Positions 1 to 7,512 of a stretch of DNA of 13,547 nt are shown piece by piece (within the stretch, counting starts at the first letter, position 1; each line of letters begins with the position of its first letter). The position numbers and the translations under genes are program-made. Source of the DNA: Bacteroidales bacterium (GTDB lineage: Bacteria > Bacteroidota > Bacteroidia > Bacteroidales > UBA932); NCBI GenBank assembly GCA_016283985.1, contig JAEENZ010000166.1, positions 1 through 13,547 of the forward strand, given 5' to 3'. The notes under the pieces are model-generated. The model did no database searches. It was not told the DNA's origin and saw only the letters and a list, made by a program, of their open reading frames with translations.

Positions 1-1160
1 GTGAAACCACTTTCAGCGGCCCCGACACCCTGCGCAGCGGCAACGGTATCTTCCTTGTCGAGGAACTCTGCCGCCTGGCCATGCAGCGCTGCGACAATGC
101 TCGCGACGCGGTGAAGCTGATGGGCGAACTCTCGGAAAAATACGGCTACATCGACGGAGGCGAATGCCTCACGGTCGCCGACAAGAAAGAGGTCTGGTTC
201 TTCGAGGTCCTCGGCCCCGGAAAGGGGGAGAAAGGTGCCGTCTGGGCCGCCCAGCGCGTGCCGGACGATGAGGTGGCGGTCTCCGCCAATATCCCCCGCA
301 TCGGGCGCATCGACCGCAAGGATAAAAAGAATTTCATGGCCTCCGACAACGTGGAGGAGGTGGCCCTGAAATACGGCCTCTGGGACGGCCAGGGCGAATT
401 TTACTTCTACAAGGCCTACCACGCTGCATACGGTGCCGGCAAGAATTTCCGGGAGCGCGAATGGTGGATATTGAACGAGCTGGCCCCCTCGCTCGGCCTC
501 AAATATGAGGACGACGAGATGCCCTTCAGCGTCAAGCCCGAGAAGCCCGTCAGCGTGCGGGACGTGATGCAGTTGCTCCGCTCCACCTACGAAGGGGTGG
601 AGGGCTTCGACATGTGCGCCAACATCAAGATAGACGATAAGATCAGCCCGCTTGCAAACCCCTGGCCCACAACCAATTACCAGAAAACCATCAACACCAT
701 TGCCCCCGGCACCATTACCTTCCGCCGCACGGTGGCCGTGGCCTGGTGCGCCTACTCCACCGTCATCCAGCTCCGCGACTGGCTCCCGGACGCGGTGGGC
801 GGCATCTGCTGGCTTGCGGTAGATAACCCCGCGCAGAGCCCCCACATCCCCATCTTTGCCGGAGGCACGTCCCTTCCCGGGCCCATGTCGGCCTGCGGCC
901 AGAAGAACTACGATCCGGGGCTTTTCGTCTGGCAGTTCCGCAAGGCCAACAAACTTGCCACCCTCAGCTGGCAGACCACCAAGGAGGGTTTCAACAAGGT
1001 GCTGAAAGAGGTTGAGGATGCCGCATTTGCGGATCTCCCCGGCGCGGACGCCACTCCCGAAGAGCTCGATACCTACACCCGCAGGTTTTATAACTACGCC
1101 GCCGCCCGCTGGGCCGAACTGGAAGCCAAGTATTGGGTGGAATTCGGCAGAGGATTCTGA
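1..1160 (+). CDS. C69 family dipeptidase, 3' part (5' end outside the window)
   Basis: The reading frame is open from the first bases of the window (ETTFSGPDTLRSGNG...) and ends at TGA 1158-1160, so the gene is cut by the window edge; the ATG at 81 lies inside the protein and is not the start. The family is peptidase C69/U34, N-terminal-nucleophile dipeptidases that hydrolyse dipeptides, often exported in Bacteroidota. Family-like segments are YGYIDGGECLTVADKKEVWFFE followed by a stretch ending in VSANIPRIGRID, and later FDMCANIKI, NPWPTTNY, TFRRTVAVAWCAY and ICWLAVDNPAQSPHIPIFAG. The catalytic N-terminal Cys and any signal peptide would lie upstream, so activity and location cannot be judged here. 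The next gene starts only six bases after the stop, suggesting co-transcription. The family call is confident; substrate preference is unknown. Confidence 0.88.
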   Translation, partial: ETTFSGPDTLRSGNGIFLVEELCRLAMQRCDNARDAVKLMGELSEKYGYIDGGECLTVADKKEVWFFEVLGPGKGEKGAVWAAQRVPDDEVAVSANIPRIGRIDRKDKKNFMASDNVEEVALKYGLWDGQGEFYFYKAYHAAYGAGKNFREREWWILNELAPSLGLKYEDDEMPFSVKPEKPVSVRDVMQLLRSTYEGVEGFDMCANIKIDDKISPLANPWPTTNYQKTINTIAPGTITFRRTVAVAWCAYSTVIQLRDWLPDAVGGICWLAVDNPAQSPHIPIFAGGTSLPGPMSACGQKNYDPGLFVWQFRKANKLATLSWQTTKEGFNKVLKEVEDAAFADLPGADATPEELDTYTRRFYNYAAARWAELEAKYWVEFGRGF

Positions 1161-1166
1161 TATATT

Positions 1167-2027
1167 ATGGAAAACTACAAACAAATCGATCTGGCCGCCT
1201 GGACCAAGTTCGGGGAAGGGGGCAATGGTGTCACTTACGTCTGCCTGGAAGAGCCGGACGTCATACTCAAGGTCAACAAGCCGGCGCTCAGCACATTGGA
1301 ATTCGTGAAGCACGAATTCGACGTGTCCAAGGCGGTCGAGGCCCTGGGTATTCCCATCCCCAAGGTGTACGAAATAGTCCGTGTTGGAGATGCCTTCGCC
1401 ACGATTTCCGAGCGCGTCAAGAGCAAGAAATCCCTCTCCCGCATCTGCTGCGACGAGCCCGCCCTTACCGAAGCCATGGCCAGCGTCCTATGCGAACACG
1501 GAAAGAAGCTTTTCGGCACCCAGTGCAATACGGAAATGTTCCCCAACAGAAGGGAGCAGCTGATGCGCGCCCTGGATAAGGTGCAGTTCATAGGGGAAAA
1601 GAACCGCAGCATCCTCTCGGATTTCGCCCGCACCATAGAAGACAGGACCACCTGCGTTCATGGAGATTTCCAGACGGGCAACATCATCCGTTCCGGCGAA
1701 GGCTATTTCTGGATCGATCTGGACCGCTTCGGCTATGGGGATCCGATGTTCGACATAGGGCACCTCTTCCTGATATGCAATGTTTATTCTAAAATGAAAC
1801 AGGTGCAGGATATCTTCCATATGGGAGAGGCTCAGCTGCGTTCCTTCTGGGAGGCCTTTGCCTGCGCTTACACCGGAGAGGACGACCATTCGGCCTTCGA
1901 TCATCTTGCCGGGAAGTTCTCCTGTCTGGACATTGTCCTTCGCTACGAATTCCAGAAATCCGGCCTGGCGGAAAAGCTGTTCTTCGCTTTCCACATAAGG
2001 CGTCTCATTAAACAGTATTATTCTTGA
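1167..2027 (+). CDS. Aminoglycoside phosphotransferase (APH)-fold kinase-like protein
   Basis: A 286-residue cytosolic protein with APH/choline-kinase fold signatures. It has a glycine-rich loop (GEGGNG, about residues 16-21), a candidate ATP-binding Lys35 in DVILKVNK, the catalytic-loop motif HGDFQTGN (165-172, Asp167 catalytic, Asn172 metal ligand), and IDLDRFGYGDP (183-193), which supplies the DFG-like metal-binding Asp, followed by FDIGHL. Members phosphorylate hydroxyls of small molecules such as aminoglycosides, sugars, choline or homoserine; the substrate cannot be read from sequence. The chromosomal setting beside a dipeptidase and a phosphatase argues for metabolism rather than resistance. 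The ATG lies six bases after the dipeptidase stop, and the TGA overlaps the next ATG by one base. There is no signal peptide. Fold confident, function open. Confidence 0.85.
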   Translation: MENYKQIDLAAWTKFGEGGNGVTYVCLEEPDVILKVNKPALSTLEFVKHEFDVSKAVEALGIPIPKVYEIVRVGDAFATISERVKSKKSLSRICCDEPALTEAMASVLCEHGKKLFGTQCNTEMFPNRREQLMRALDKVQFIGEKNRSILSDFARTIEDRTTCVHGDFQTGNIIRSGEGYFWIDLDRFGYGDPMFDIGHLFLICNVYSKMKQVQDIFHMGEAQLRSFWEAFACAYTGEDDHSAFDHLAGKFSCLDIVLRYEFQKSGLAEKLFFAFHIRRLIKQYYS

Positions 2028-2914
2028 TGAATATCCGTTTCATCTTCTTACTGTCGGCCATGATTGTTTCCTCCTCCCTTTTCGCTCAACAGTTCCTCCC
2101 GGTGAAGGGCATAGTGAACGCCCGGGATCTTGGAGGCTACAGGATGAGGGACGGACGTTCCCTGCGCGCCGGGGTGCTGATTCGCGCCGCGCATCTGGCC
2201 GAAGCCTCCGATGCGGACCTGGACCATCTATCCTCCATCCCCGTAACCAAGGTCGTGGACTTCAGGAAGGAAGAGGAATTGCAGGGGAAAGCGGACCGTC
2301 CCGTGCCCGGCGCGGAATTCGTGCGTATCCCGGTGGATGCCAGCGGGAACGTGGCCGCGCAGGCCTCCGAAGAGGAAAGAAAAAAGTTCACCGGCCGCAA
2401 GAAGTTCGACGCCAAGAAGATAATCGTGATGGCCGCTTTTAACGAGAAGGCGAAGAAGGTGGCCCGCGAAATGTATCCCACTCTCATATTCAATCCAGAA
2501 TGCCAGCAGCAGTTCGCTAGCTTTTTCCAGGAGGTCCTCGCCACCGAAAAGGGGGCGGTGCTCTACCACTGCACACAGGGTAAAGACCGCACCGGCATCG
2601 CATCAGCCCTCCTTCTGGCTGCTCTTGGCGCAGACAGGGAGACGATAGTGGAGGATTTCGATGCCACCAACCTGGTTTATGCGGCCGATGTTCGAAAGTA
2701 TTCCCGCCGCGTGCGATTCTGGGGCGGAAAAGAAGAGGAGATCGAGGTTGTAAAGGCCTTCCTCGGTGCCAATACCGGGAATTTCGTCAAGACCCTGGAA
2801 GAGATCGACCGCCGCTACGGCTCGATGGAGGCATATCTTAAAGGCCCCATCGGCCTGACCGATGCCGATATCAAGATCTTGCAGGAACGATATCTTCTGC
2901 CGGCATTGCCATAG
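2027..2914 (+). CDS. Exported tyrosine-protein phosphatase-like protein
   Basis: A 295-residue protein resembling bacterial tyrosine/dual-specificity phosphatases of the Y_phosphatase3 type. I chose the ATG at 2027, which shares its A with the preceding TGA (TGATG); a TTG at 2024 would add one residue and is less likely. The N-terminus (MNIRFIFLLSAMIVSSSLFA, then QQ) is a signal peptide with cleavage after Ala20, so the enzyme should act in the periplasm. NARDLGGYR (about 31-39) is the usual N-terminal family motif. The P-loop HCTQGKDRTG (181-190) contains the nucleophile Cys182 and Arg188. Known members act on phosphotyrosine or on phosphoinositide-like lipids; here the substrate is unknown. 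The overlap with the kinase-like gene suggests coupled translation, although the two proteins end up in different compartments. Confidence 0.88.
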   Translation: MNIRFIFLLSAMIVSSSLFAQQFLPVKGIVNARDLGGYRMRDGRSLRAGVLIRAAHLAEASDADLDHLSSIPVTKVVDFRKEEELQGKADRPVPGAEFVRIPVDASGNVAAQASEEERKKFTGRKKFDAKKIIVMAAFNEKAKKVAREMYPTLIFNPECQQQFASFFQEVLATEKGAVLYHCTQGKDRTGIASALLLAALGADRETIVEDFDATNLVYAADVRKYSRRVRFWGGKEEEIEVVKAFLGANTGNFVKTLEEIDRRYGSMEAYLKGPIGLTDADIKILQERYLLPALP

Positions 2915-2929
2915 AAACAAGATAATTAC

Positions 2930-2937
2930 TACATTTG
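2930..2937 (+). promoter_or_regulatory. Bacteroidota -7 promoter box (TACATTTG)
   Basis: TACATTTG fits the Bacteroidota sigma-ABfr consensus TAnnTTTG exactly. A TTG at 2906-2908, 21 bases upstream, could be the -33 element, although it lies inside the phosphatase coding end. Transcription would begin near 2942, giving a leader of about 20 bases before the ATG at 2963. This suggests the membrane-protein gene is transcribed separately from the upstream operon. Confidence 0.6.
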
Positions 2938-2962
2938 CAGCCACATTTGTTGAGACACTGAA

Positions 2963-4102
2963 ATGAAAGCATCCAAACGATCGACCGTTGAGGCGATTAT
3001 ATTCCTGGTAGTTCTGATAGCCGTTTTCTGGGCACTCGGCGCCCGCATGGGCGGGGGCAACATGCTCAAGACCATGATGAACACGGCCCACGACCTTCTC
3101 CTGAACACGGTGTTCTACCTGATGGGCATCACCGTCCTCACCGGAGCCCTGTCAAAGCTCATGGCGGAGTTCGGCGTGGTCACGCTGCTCGAGAAGATAC
3201 TGCGTCCGCTGATGAAACCCCTCTTCAACCTGCCCGGCGTGGCCGCCCTTGGAGCCGTGATGACCTTCCTGTCGGACAACCCGGCAATCATCGCCCTCAG
3301 CAAGGACCGTTCGTTCGCATCCTACTTCAAGAAATATCAGCTTATTTCCCTCACCAATTTCGGCACCGCCTTCGGAATGGGGTTCGTGGTGATGATCACG
3401 ATGTTCGGCTACGGCAACGTGTCGGCCGCATTCGTTGGCCTGTTCGGAGCTGTGTGCGGATCCATCATCTCCACCCGCCTGATGCAGCGCTCCTGCCGCA
3501 AGGCATGGCCTGACGAGATGGAGGAGATGGTCCTGAAGGCCAGCCAGGAGGACCTGGCGGAAGAGAGGATTGAGACCGGCAAGAAGGACGGCATCTTCAT
3601 GCGCTTCCTTAACGCCCTTCTGGACGGTGGCAAGAACGGCGTGGAACTCGGCCTGCAGATAATCCCCGGCGTGCTCATCATCACCACCGCAGTCATAATG
3701 ATCACCTTTGGCCCTGGAGCGGATGGCTATACCGGCGCGGCCTCGCAAGGTGTTCCCATCCTGCCTTGGCTTGCAGGGAAGATACACTGGATATTCGAAT
3801 GGCTGTTCGGATTCAAGGCCATGGAACTTATCGCATTCCCGATGACCGCCCTCGGCTCGGTAGGTGCATCTCTCGGGCTTCTTCCCAGCTTCCAGAATGC
3901 CGGCTTCCTGGACGGAAACGCCATCGCTGTCTGCACCGCCATCGGCATGTGCTGGAGCGGCTATCTCTCCACCCATACCGCAATGCTCGACTCCCTCGGC
4001 TGGCGCAAGGCCATCCCCAAGGCCCTCGGCGCCCACACCATCGCCGGCCTCTGCGCAGGCATCATCGCCCACTTTACCTTCCTGGTAATCAGCTTGATCT
4101 AG
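2963..4102 (+). CDS. Polytopic membrane protein with nucleoside-recognition (gate) domains, CD0519/CD1768-like
   Basis: A 379-residue inner-membrane protein with roughly eight to nine hydrophobic segments, for example about 10-27, 46-67, 93-111, 133-170, 231-249, 275-308, 318-343 and 355-379. A charged cytosolic stretch near 175-215 separates two halves, each resembling a Gate/nucleoside-recognition domain. FLSDNPAII (102-110) and the Gly/Ala-rich TNFGTAFGMGF (131-141) resemble what I recall of CD0519/CD1768-type membrane proteins. The transported substrate is unknown. It has its own promoter box. Its stop (TAG 4100-4102) lies in a CTAG that also supplies the stop of the convergent GH3 gene, so there is no intergenic terminator. 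Family assignment is from recalled resemblance and is fairly sure; function is not. Confidence 0.75.
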   Translation: MKASKRSTVEAIIFLVVLIAVFWALGARMGGGNMLKTMMNTAHDLLLNTVFYLMGITVLTGALSKLMAEFGVVTLLEKILRPLMKPLFNLPGVAALGAVMTFLSDNPAIIALSKDRSFASYFKKYQLISLTNFGTAFGMGFVVMITMFGYGNVSAAFVGLFGAVCGSIISTRLMQRSCRKAWPDEMEEMVLKASQEDLAEERIETGKKDGIFMRFLNALLDGGKNGVELGLQIIPGVLIITTAVIMITFGPGADGYTGAASQGVPILPWLAGKIHWIFEWLFGFKAMELIAFPMTALGSVGASLGLLPSFQNAGFLDGNAIAVCTAIGMCWSGYLSTHTAMLDSLGWRKAIPKALGAHTIAGLCAGIIAHFTFLVISLI

Positions 4103-6231
4103 AAGCGGTACCTCCGGCAGCGGAGATCTTCTTTTGCTGAACTGGTGCCTACCTGGAGCACATAGCGGCCGTGCGTGGGAACCATATCCTGGGCGGCCTC
4201 ATCCCACCAGAGGAAGGTTTCTTCTGTGAGAGGAATCTCCACCTTAACCGTCTCGCCGGCAGGAACTGAAACGCGCTTGAAGGCACGCAGGGTGCGGATG
4301 GGTCCTTCCTTGTCGGACGGACGCCGGATGTAGAGCTGGATGACCTCGTCCCCGTTGCATTTGCCGGTGTTGCGGACCTTCACCACCACCTTGCCGTCTT
4401 TTACGCGCACGCGCCCAACTTTGAAGGAGGTATAACTCTGGCCGTATCCGAAAACCCACAGGGGCTTGCCGGTGAAGAATCGGTAGGTACGCTCCTTCAT
4501 GCCGTAATCCGAGAAGTCCGGAAGCTGTTCAGTGGAAGCATAGAAAGTGAGCGGAAGCTTCCCGGAAGGATTGCAGTCCCCGTAAAGCACGTTTGCGATC
4601 GCCGTTCCGCCCATCTGTCCGGGATACCATGCCTGCAGGATGGCCTCGCAGTTCCGGGTTTCCGGTTCGAGGGCCATGGCGGAACCGCTGAAATTCACAA
4701 GGATTATCTTCTTGCCCGCGTCATGCAGGGCGGCGATCAGATCCCTCTGGACCTGAGGCAGTTCGATGCTCGTGCGGTCGCCTCCCTCGAATCCGGGGAA
4801 TCCGCCAGCATCGCCCTGCTCTCCTTCCATGAACGGGGTTATGCCAGATGCGAAGATGACGGTTTCAACCCCTTCCAGGGCCTTCAGCACCGCGTCGAAA
4901 TCTTCCGCGGCATCGATATGCCCGCAGCCTTTCACGTATTTCACGTCCTTCTGCCGTTCCTTCAGCGCAGCGAGCAAAGTGACGGTTTCTTTGGGAACAG
5001 GGCTGTAGTTACCCCACTGCATGGTCGTATCGTCGGCGTTCGGGCCTACGACCGCCACCGGCTCCTCCGGGGACAGCGGGAGTATCCCTCCCCGATTCTG
5101 CAACAGCACCATAGTCTCTTCCGCCATCTTCAGCGCAAGCGCCTGATGGTCAGGCCCTTCCACAGTCTCCTCCGGGATGTCGGCCCAGGGGTCGATGCCA
5201 TCCATCTCGCCGAGGCGGATTCGGGCGATGATGACCCGCTTGAGGTTGCGGTCGAGTTCCTCCTCGGTCAGCAATCCGGCCTTGACGGCTTCGGGGATGG
5301 CCTGATAGGCATGTCCGCACTCCACGTCCACGCCGTATTTGACTGCCAGCGCAGCGGCTTCGGCCTTGGTCTCCACGTACTCGTGGCGGCCCTTGATGTA
5401 GAAGTCGGCGACCGCCCAGCAGTCGGAGACTATCACGCCCTTGTAACCCCATTTGCCGCGCAGGACGGTATCGATCAGGTAGTCGTTCGCGCTGCAGGGC
5501 TGGCCCTCGAAGCGGTTGTAGGCGGTCATCACCTGCTCCACACCGGCCTTGGTCACGAGGTCCTTGAATGCGGGGAGATAGGTTTCATAAAGGTCGCGCC
5601 TGGTAGGCCTGGCATCGAAACGGTGGCGGTCCGGTTCCGGTCCGGAGTGCACCGCGAAGTGCTTGGCGCAGGCAAAGAGCTTGCGCACAGGGCTGTCATC
5701 CGGCCCCTGCAGGCCGCGCACTACGGCCATTCCCATCTGCCCCATCAGGTACGGGTCCTCGCCGTAAGTCTCCATCCCGCGGCCCCAGCGGGGATCACGG
5801 AAGATATTGATGTTCGGTGTCCAGAAGGTAAGGCCCTGATAGCGGGCGATTGGTCCTGCTTCGTCGGCAATGCGGTGCTTCACGCGCGCCTCGTCGCTGA
5901 CGGTGGTAAACACGTCGTAAACCATGGCATCGTCGAAGGATGCCGCCATGGCTATAGGCATAGGGAAAGTGGTGGCGGAACCGTTGCGCCCCACCCCGTG
6001 CAGGGCCTCGTTCCACCAGTCGTAGGCCTTTATGCCAAGGCGCGGTATGGCTTCGGAAGCGTTGAGGGTGAGCGCGGTTTTCTCTTCAAGAGTAAGCCTG
6101 GAGATGAGGTCGTCCGCCCTTTCTTCGGGGGAAAGTGCCTGATTCCGGAACGGATATGGCTGAGCCATTGCGGCGGCGGAGATGAACAAAGCCGCCAGAA
6201 GTAGATGTGGTCTGATCATATTTTTGGTCAT
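4099..6231 (-). CDS. Secreted glycoside hydrolase family 3 (beta-xylosidase/beta-glucosidase-like)
   Basis: A 710-residue GH3 enzyme that removes terminal beta-linked xylose or glucose from oligosaccharides. The signal peptide (hydrophobic core 9-22, AMA before QPYP) predicts export to the periplasm. Domain order is a (beta/alpha)8 barrel at about 35-350, an alpha/beta sandwich at about 365-590 and a fibronectin-III-like C-terminus at about 600-697. The nucleophile is Asp270 in GVIVSDCWA; KHF (190-192) is the conserved Lys-His. An acid/base candidate is Glu469 or Glu471 in FMEGEQGD, upstream of GGDRTSIELP. WWNEALHGV (72-80) and the FMEGE...GGDRT arrangement are typical of GH3 xylosidase/arabinosidase-type members, hence that preference. 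Start at 6231; a second Met at residue 5 is possible. It is divergent from the sugar isomerase-like/rhamnosidase genes. Confidence 0.9.
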   Translation of the reverse strand: MTKNMIRPHLLLAALFISAAAMAQPYPFRNQALSPEERADDLISRLTLEEKTALTLNASEAIPRLGIKAYDWWNEALHGVGRNGSATTFPMPIAMAASFDDAMVYDVFTTVSDEARVKHRIADEAGPIARYQGLTFWTPNINIFRDPRWGRGMETYGEDPYLMGQMGMAVVRGLQGPDDSPVRKLFACAKHFAVHSGPEPDRHRFDARPTRRDLYETYLPAFKDLVTKAGVEQVMTAYNRFEGQPCSANDYLIDTVLRGKWGYKGVIVSDCWAVADFYIKGRHEYVETKAEAAALAVKYGVDVECGHAYQAIPEAVKAGLLTEEELDRNLKRVIIARIRLGEMDGIDPWADIPEETVEGPDHQALALKMAEETMVLLQNRGGILPLSPEEPVAVVGPNADDTTMQWGNYSPVPKETVTLLAALKERQKDVKYVKGCGHIDAAEDFDAVLKALEGVETVIFASGITPFMEGEQGDAGGFPGFEGGDRTSIELPQVQRDLIAALHDAGKKIILVNFSGSAMALEPETRNCEAILQAWYPGQMGGTAIANVLYGDCNPSGKLPLTFYASTEQLPDFSDYGMKERTYRFFTGKPLWVFGYGQSYTSFKVGRVRVKDGKVVVKVRNTGKCNGDEVIQLYIRRPSDKEGPIRTLRAFKRVSVPAGETVKVEIPLTEETFLWWDEAAQDMVPTHGRYVLQVGTSSAKEDLRCRRYRF

Positions 6232-6233
6232 CG

Positions 6234-6253
6234 TTTGCTACAAAATTAGCAAA
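6234..6253. promoter_or_regulatory. Operator-like inverted repeat in the divergent promoter region
   Basis: TTTGCTA (6234-6240) and TAGCAAA (6247-6253) form a perfect 7-bp inverted repeat with a 6-bp spacer. It overlaps the -7 box of the GH3 gene. The half site recurs directly as TTGCTAC at 6257-6263 and TTGCTGC at 6265-6271; the two TTGCTAC copies are exactly 22 bp apart. This looks like a repressor or activator site, but the regulator is not in the window. Confidence 0.45.
6241..6248 (-). promoter_or_regulatory. -7 promoter box for the GH3 gene (TAATTTTG on the minus strand)
   Basis: The minus strand reads TAATTTTG, an exact TAnnTTTG match, 10 bases upstream of the GH3 ATG at 6231. A TTTG at 6271-6274 on the same strand, 22 bases upstream, could be the -33 element. 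The predicted leader is very short. Confidence 0.55.
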
Positions 6254-6260
6254 TAATTGC

Positions 6261-6268
6261 TACATTGC
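6261..6268 (+). promoter_or_regulatory. Weak -7 box for the isomerase-like gene (TACATTGC)
   Basis: TACATTGC is an imperfect match to TAnnTTTG, 16 bases before the ATG at 6285, with a TTTG at 6234-6237 some 23 bases upstream. The position suits the divergent gene, but the match is poor and could be chance. Confidence 0.3.
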
Positions 6269-6284
6269 TGCAAAAGAAACGGAT

Positions 6285-7511
6285 ATGATAGCAATCTACA
6301 CGATAACATCCGCCCTGCACGACGAAGCGGTGGTCAAGGCGGTCTCGGACGAGTTCCTTCAATCGGTCTTCCCCGAGGGAGGATACGAAATGAGGGGATC
6401 CGACTTTTCTTCCTTCGGCCTCGAAGCCGACCTTAACATAATATATATCCGTACCGGCGGCGCGGAAGGCATCTTCAAGGAACTCCTTCCGGACATGCTG
6501 GAAGCGGGAGTCGGTTATTTCACCCTACTGACCTCCGGAAAAAGCAACTCCCTGGCCGCTTCGCTGGAGATCCTTTCCTACCTGAAACAGAACGGCCTCA
6601 AGGGCGAAGTCCTGCACGGCTCGCCGCAATACATCTCCCGCCGCATATCCATCCTGGAGAAAGTCGCGACTGCCCGCGCATCCCTCTTCGGCTCTACCGT
6701 CGGCATCATCGGCAAGCCCTCCGACTGGTTGATCTCCAGCACCTGGGATGCCGATGCCGTATTGGGAAAGCTCGGCCTCTCACTAGTGGATATTCCTATG
6801 GATGACCTGCTGGCTGAGTTTGGAAAGGCGCAGGGAATGCTTGTACCGGGGCCCTTTTTCCGGGCCACGGACAAGCCCTTTCCCTGCGCCCCCAAAGTTC
6901 GAGCGGCCCTGCCGGACGCGGTCCGCATCTACCAGGCGCTGAAAGCGCTGGTTGACGACCGCGGGCTGGGCGCCCTTACCATCCGCTGCTTCGACCTCCT
7001 CACCGCAGTCCGCAACACCGGCTGCTACGCCCTCGCGAAACTGAATTCCGAAGGCATCCCCTCCAGCTGCGAAGGCGATGTACCTGCCCTGCTCAGCATG
7101 ATGGTCGCCCGCGCCCTCACCGGCCGCACCGGGTTCCAGGCCAATCCCGCCCGTATCGACGTAGAAAGCGGTGAGATGCTCTTCGCCCACTGCACCATCC
7201 CCTTCGACCTGGTGGACGAGTTCAACTACGACACCCACTTCGAATCCGGCATAGGCGTAGGCATCCACGGGCACTTCCCTGAAGGCCCCGTCACCGTGTT
7301 CAAGCTCTCCGGAGCCCTGGACCGCGCATTCATCGCCGAGGGCGAACTCTTCCGCAATCAGTACGAAGCCAACCTCTGCCGCACGCAGGTCTGGCTGCGC
7401 CTGACCCCGGCCGACGCGCGCTATTTCCTCACCGACCCCATCGGCAACCACCACATAATCATCCCAGGCCACCACGCTGACCTGCTGCGCGAATTCGTGC
7501 GTTCTCTGTAA
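6285..7511 (+). CDS. Sugar isomerase-like protein (L-fucose/L-arabinose isomerase C-terminal superfamily)
   Basis: A 408-residue cytosolic protein with no signal peptide. The layout resembles the FucI/AraA superfamily: an N-terminal alpha/beta region, FGSTVGIIGKPSDWLISS (135-152) as an inter-domain strand, then a C-terminal domain with SSCEGDVPALLSMM (260-273), QANPARID (285-292), FAHCTIPFDL (300-309) and GNHHIIIPG (387-395). In true FucI/AraA enzymes the metal ligands are Glu, Asp/Glu and His. Here Glu263, Asp265 and His302 or His389/390 are candidates, but I cannot place them without a structure alignment. The rhamnosidase follows after one base, and GH3 is divergent, so isomerisation of a released sugar such as rhamnose, arabinose or xylose is a reasonable inference. 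It is not a standard rhamnose isomerase by eye. Superfamily fairly sure, reaction unknown. Confidence 0.7.
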   Translation: MIAIYTITSALHDEAVVKAVSDEFLQSVFPEGGYEMRGSDFSSFGLEADLNIIYIRTGGAEGIFKELLPDMLEAGVGYFTLLTSGKSNSLAASLEILSYLKQNGLKGEVLHGSPQYISRRISILEKVATARASLFGSTVGIIGKPSDWLISSTWDADAVLGKLGLSLVDIPMDDLLAEFGKAQGMLVPGPFFRATDKPFPCAPKVRAALPDAVRIYQALKALVDDRGLGALTIRCFDLLTAVRNTGCYALAKLNSEGIPSSCEGDVPALLSMMVARALTGRTGFQANPARIDVESGEMLFAHCTIPFDLVDEFNYDTHFESGIGVGIHGHFPEGPVTVFKLSGALDRAFIAEGELFRNQYEANLCRTQVWLRLTPADARYFLTDPIGNHHIIIPGHHADLLREFVRSL

Positions 7512-7512
7512 T

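Noticed and set aside
1167..2027. Aminoglycoside resistance gene
   Set aside because: Only the APH fold motifs are shared; the operon context with a dipeptidase and a phosphatase and the broad substrate range of the family do not support a resistance call.
3152..4072. 306-codon open frame on the - strand opposite the membrane protein
   Set aside because: The His/Gly/Asp-rich translation is what antisense of a hydrophobic protein gives; the + frame has clear membrane segments.
4723..6204. 493-codon open frame on the + strand opposite the GH3 gene
   Set aside because: It lies fully inside the antisense of a well-supported GH3 gene, has His/Gly/Val-rich composition typical of an antisense frame in GC-rich DNA, and shows no family motif.
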